Positions 5,242 to 6,091 of a DNA stretch of 6,091 bases are shown piece after piece. The number at the start of each line of letters is the position of its first letter. Position 1 is the first letter of the stretch. The position numbers and the translations under genes are program-made. Source of the stretch: Candidatus Omnitrophica bacterium UBA1443 (GTDB lineage Bacteria > Omnitrophota > Omnitrophia > Omnitrophales > Aquincolibacteriaceae); contig DCTJ01000091.1 in NCBI GenBank assembly GCA_002329545.1, positions 21,838-27,928 on the forward strand, given 5' to 3'. Under the pieces are notes generated by a model. That model was given only the letters and a program-made list of their open reading frames with translations. It was not told the origin of the DNA and did not search any database.

Positions 5242-6091
5242 ATGAGGCGATCCCGTCTTTATCTTTCCGGAATTCGTTTGATGACGCTGAGCGCGGTCGC
5301 GTTCGCGCTGATGGCGCTATGCGTCAAGATCGCCACGGTATCAATTCCGCCCGTGCAGATCGTATTCTTTCGCAGCTTCTTCGGCATGCTTCTCGTGTTA
5401 CCGATTATCTTCAAAAAAAAGATCCCGCTTTGGGGGCAAGAAAAGATAAAACTGATCGTGCGGGGTGTCAGTGGTTTTTTAGCGTTGATCCTTCATTTTT
5501 ACACCATTTCAAAACTCGGTTTGGGGCTGGCGGTAACCCTCAACTATATCTCCCCCATTTTTGCCGTCATCGGAGCCTTCTTTTTCCTCAACGAAAAACC
5601 CAGCCTGTTAGTCTGGGGGCTTATCCTGCTTTCGTTGGTGGGCGTGCTTTTACTCAATCCCGCGCCCCTTCCCGCCTGGCAGCCCGAAATCTGGCTCGCC
5701 CTTCTGTCATCCGTTTTTGCCGCGATCGCTTATATCACGATCCGGACCATCAAGCATCGGGAATCTCCGCTAACCATTATTTTTTACTTCACAATGATCG
5801 CGACGATCGGTTCCATCTTTTTTTTGCGCCACTGGGTATGGCCCGATTTGTATGGATGGCTGCTCATCGCAGGCGTCGTAGTCTTTTCTTTTTACGGACA
5901 GTTGTGGATGACAACCGCGCTTCGCCGGGCGCCACCTTACCTGGTAACGCCCTTTCAGTACCTTCACCCCGTCATCTCTTTCGGATTCGGATGGTTGTTA
6001 TGGAGGGACGCGATCACTCCGGAAATGGCGTTAGGGATTTTTCTCATTATTTTAAGCGGTTCACTTATTTCATTTTTTGAAACAAGAGTCT
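5242..6091 (+). CDS. EamA-family (drug/metabolite transporter superfamily) permease, cut by the right window edge
   Basis: This is a ten-helix inner-membrane transporter of the DMT superfamily, whose members move amino acids, nucleotides, sugars or other metabolites. The substrate cannot be told here. The 283 visible residues show two EamA repeats (about 13-140 and 150-281). Hydrophobic segments lie near 13-30, 36-57, 72-90, 94-117, 122-139, 148-168, 176-196, 203-223, 232-253 and 261-281. Family-like motifs include VFFRSFFGMLLVLP (41-54), the helix-4 stretch LNYISPIFAVIGAFFFLNEKP (100-120) and its counterpart in repeat two, TPFQYLHPVISFGFGWLLW (236-254). Family length is about 290-300, so only a short tail is missing. 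ATG 5242 is the first in-frame start after a TGA at 5206-5208; it gives a basic N-terminus (MRRSR), but its ribosome site is weak (AGG at nine bases). ATG 5281 is an alternative. No good promoter was found upstream. Confidence 0.92.
   Translation, partial: MRRSRLYLSGIRLMTLSAVAFALMALCVKIATVSIPPVQIVFFRSFFGMLLVLPIIFKKKIPLWGQEKIKLIVRGVSGFLALILHFYTISKLGLGLAVTLNYISPIFAVIGAFFFLNEKPSLLVWGLILLSLVGVLLLNPAPLPAWQPEIWLALLSSVFAAIAYITIRTIKHRESPLTIIFYFTMIATIGSIFFLRHWVWPDLYGWLLIAGVVVFSFYGQLWMTTALRRAPPYLVTPFQYLHPVISFGFGWLLWRDAITPEMALGIFLIILSGSLISFFETRV

Noticed and set aside
5205..6080. A 291-codon plus-strand open frame starting with TTG
   Set aside because: It overlaps the EamA frame throughout, has no recognisable motif and is rich in Arg/His/Ser. 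The frame starting at 5242 gives ten hydrophobic helices with family motifs and runs off the window, so this is a shadow.

Overview
The window reads as chromosomal DNA of a Gram-negative bacterium. A lipopolysaccharide-core gene (waaA, Kdo transferase) sits in the same transcription unit as the housekeeping genes topA and xerC. Nothing in the sequence fixes the phylum. A little-studied Gram-negative lineage known mainly from metagenomes is possible, but that is a guess. No phage, transposon, CRISPR, tRNA or rRNA signal is visible.

Layout: positions 1-4768 are read from the minus strand and the right end from the plus strand. On the minus strand, in transcription order from the right, there is: a small RDD-family membrane protein (4379-4768) with its own promoter and a strong hairpin terminator; a small lysine-rich, probably coiled-coil protein of unknown function (3854-4225) behind an extended -10 promoter; then the apparent operon topA (1625-3745), xerC (736-1620) and waaA (696 down to the left edge, truncated). 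The topA stop and xerC start are only 4 bases apart, and xerC to waaA is 39 bases. The only good promoter seen for these three genes lies just before topA.

On the plus strand, 5022-5141 encodes only the last 39 or so residues of a medium-chain (zinc/quinone-type) dehydrogenase. This is best read as a gene remnant, although it has a good ribosome site and start codon. It is followed by an EamA/DMT-family transporter gene (5242 to the right edge, nearly complete).

The genes do not form one pathway. topA relaxes negative supercoils, xerC belongs to the family that resolves chromosome dimers, and waaA adds Kdo to lipid A. Their link is co-transcription of growth-related functions. The least expected items are the dehydrogenase C-terminal remnant and a 26-27 base element (23 of 27 aligned columns identical) placed before both small minus-strand genes. 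I found no convincing new multi-gene system.
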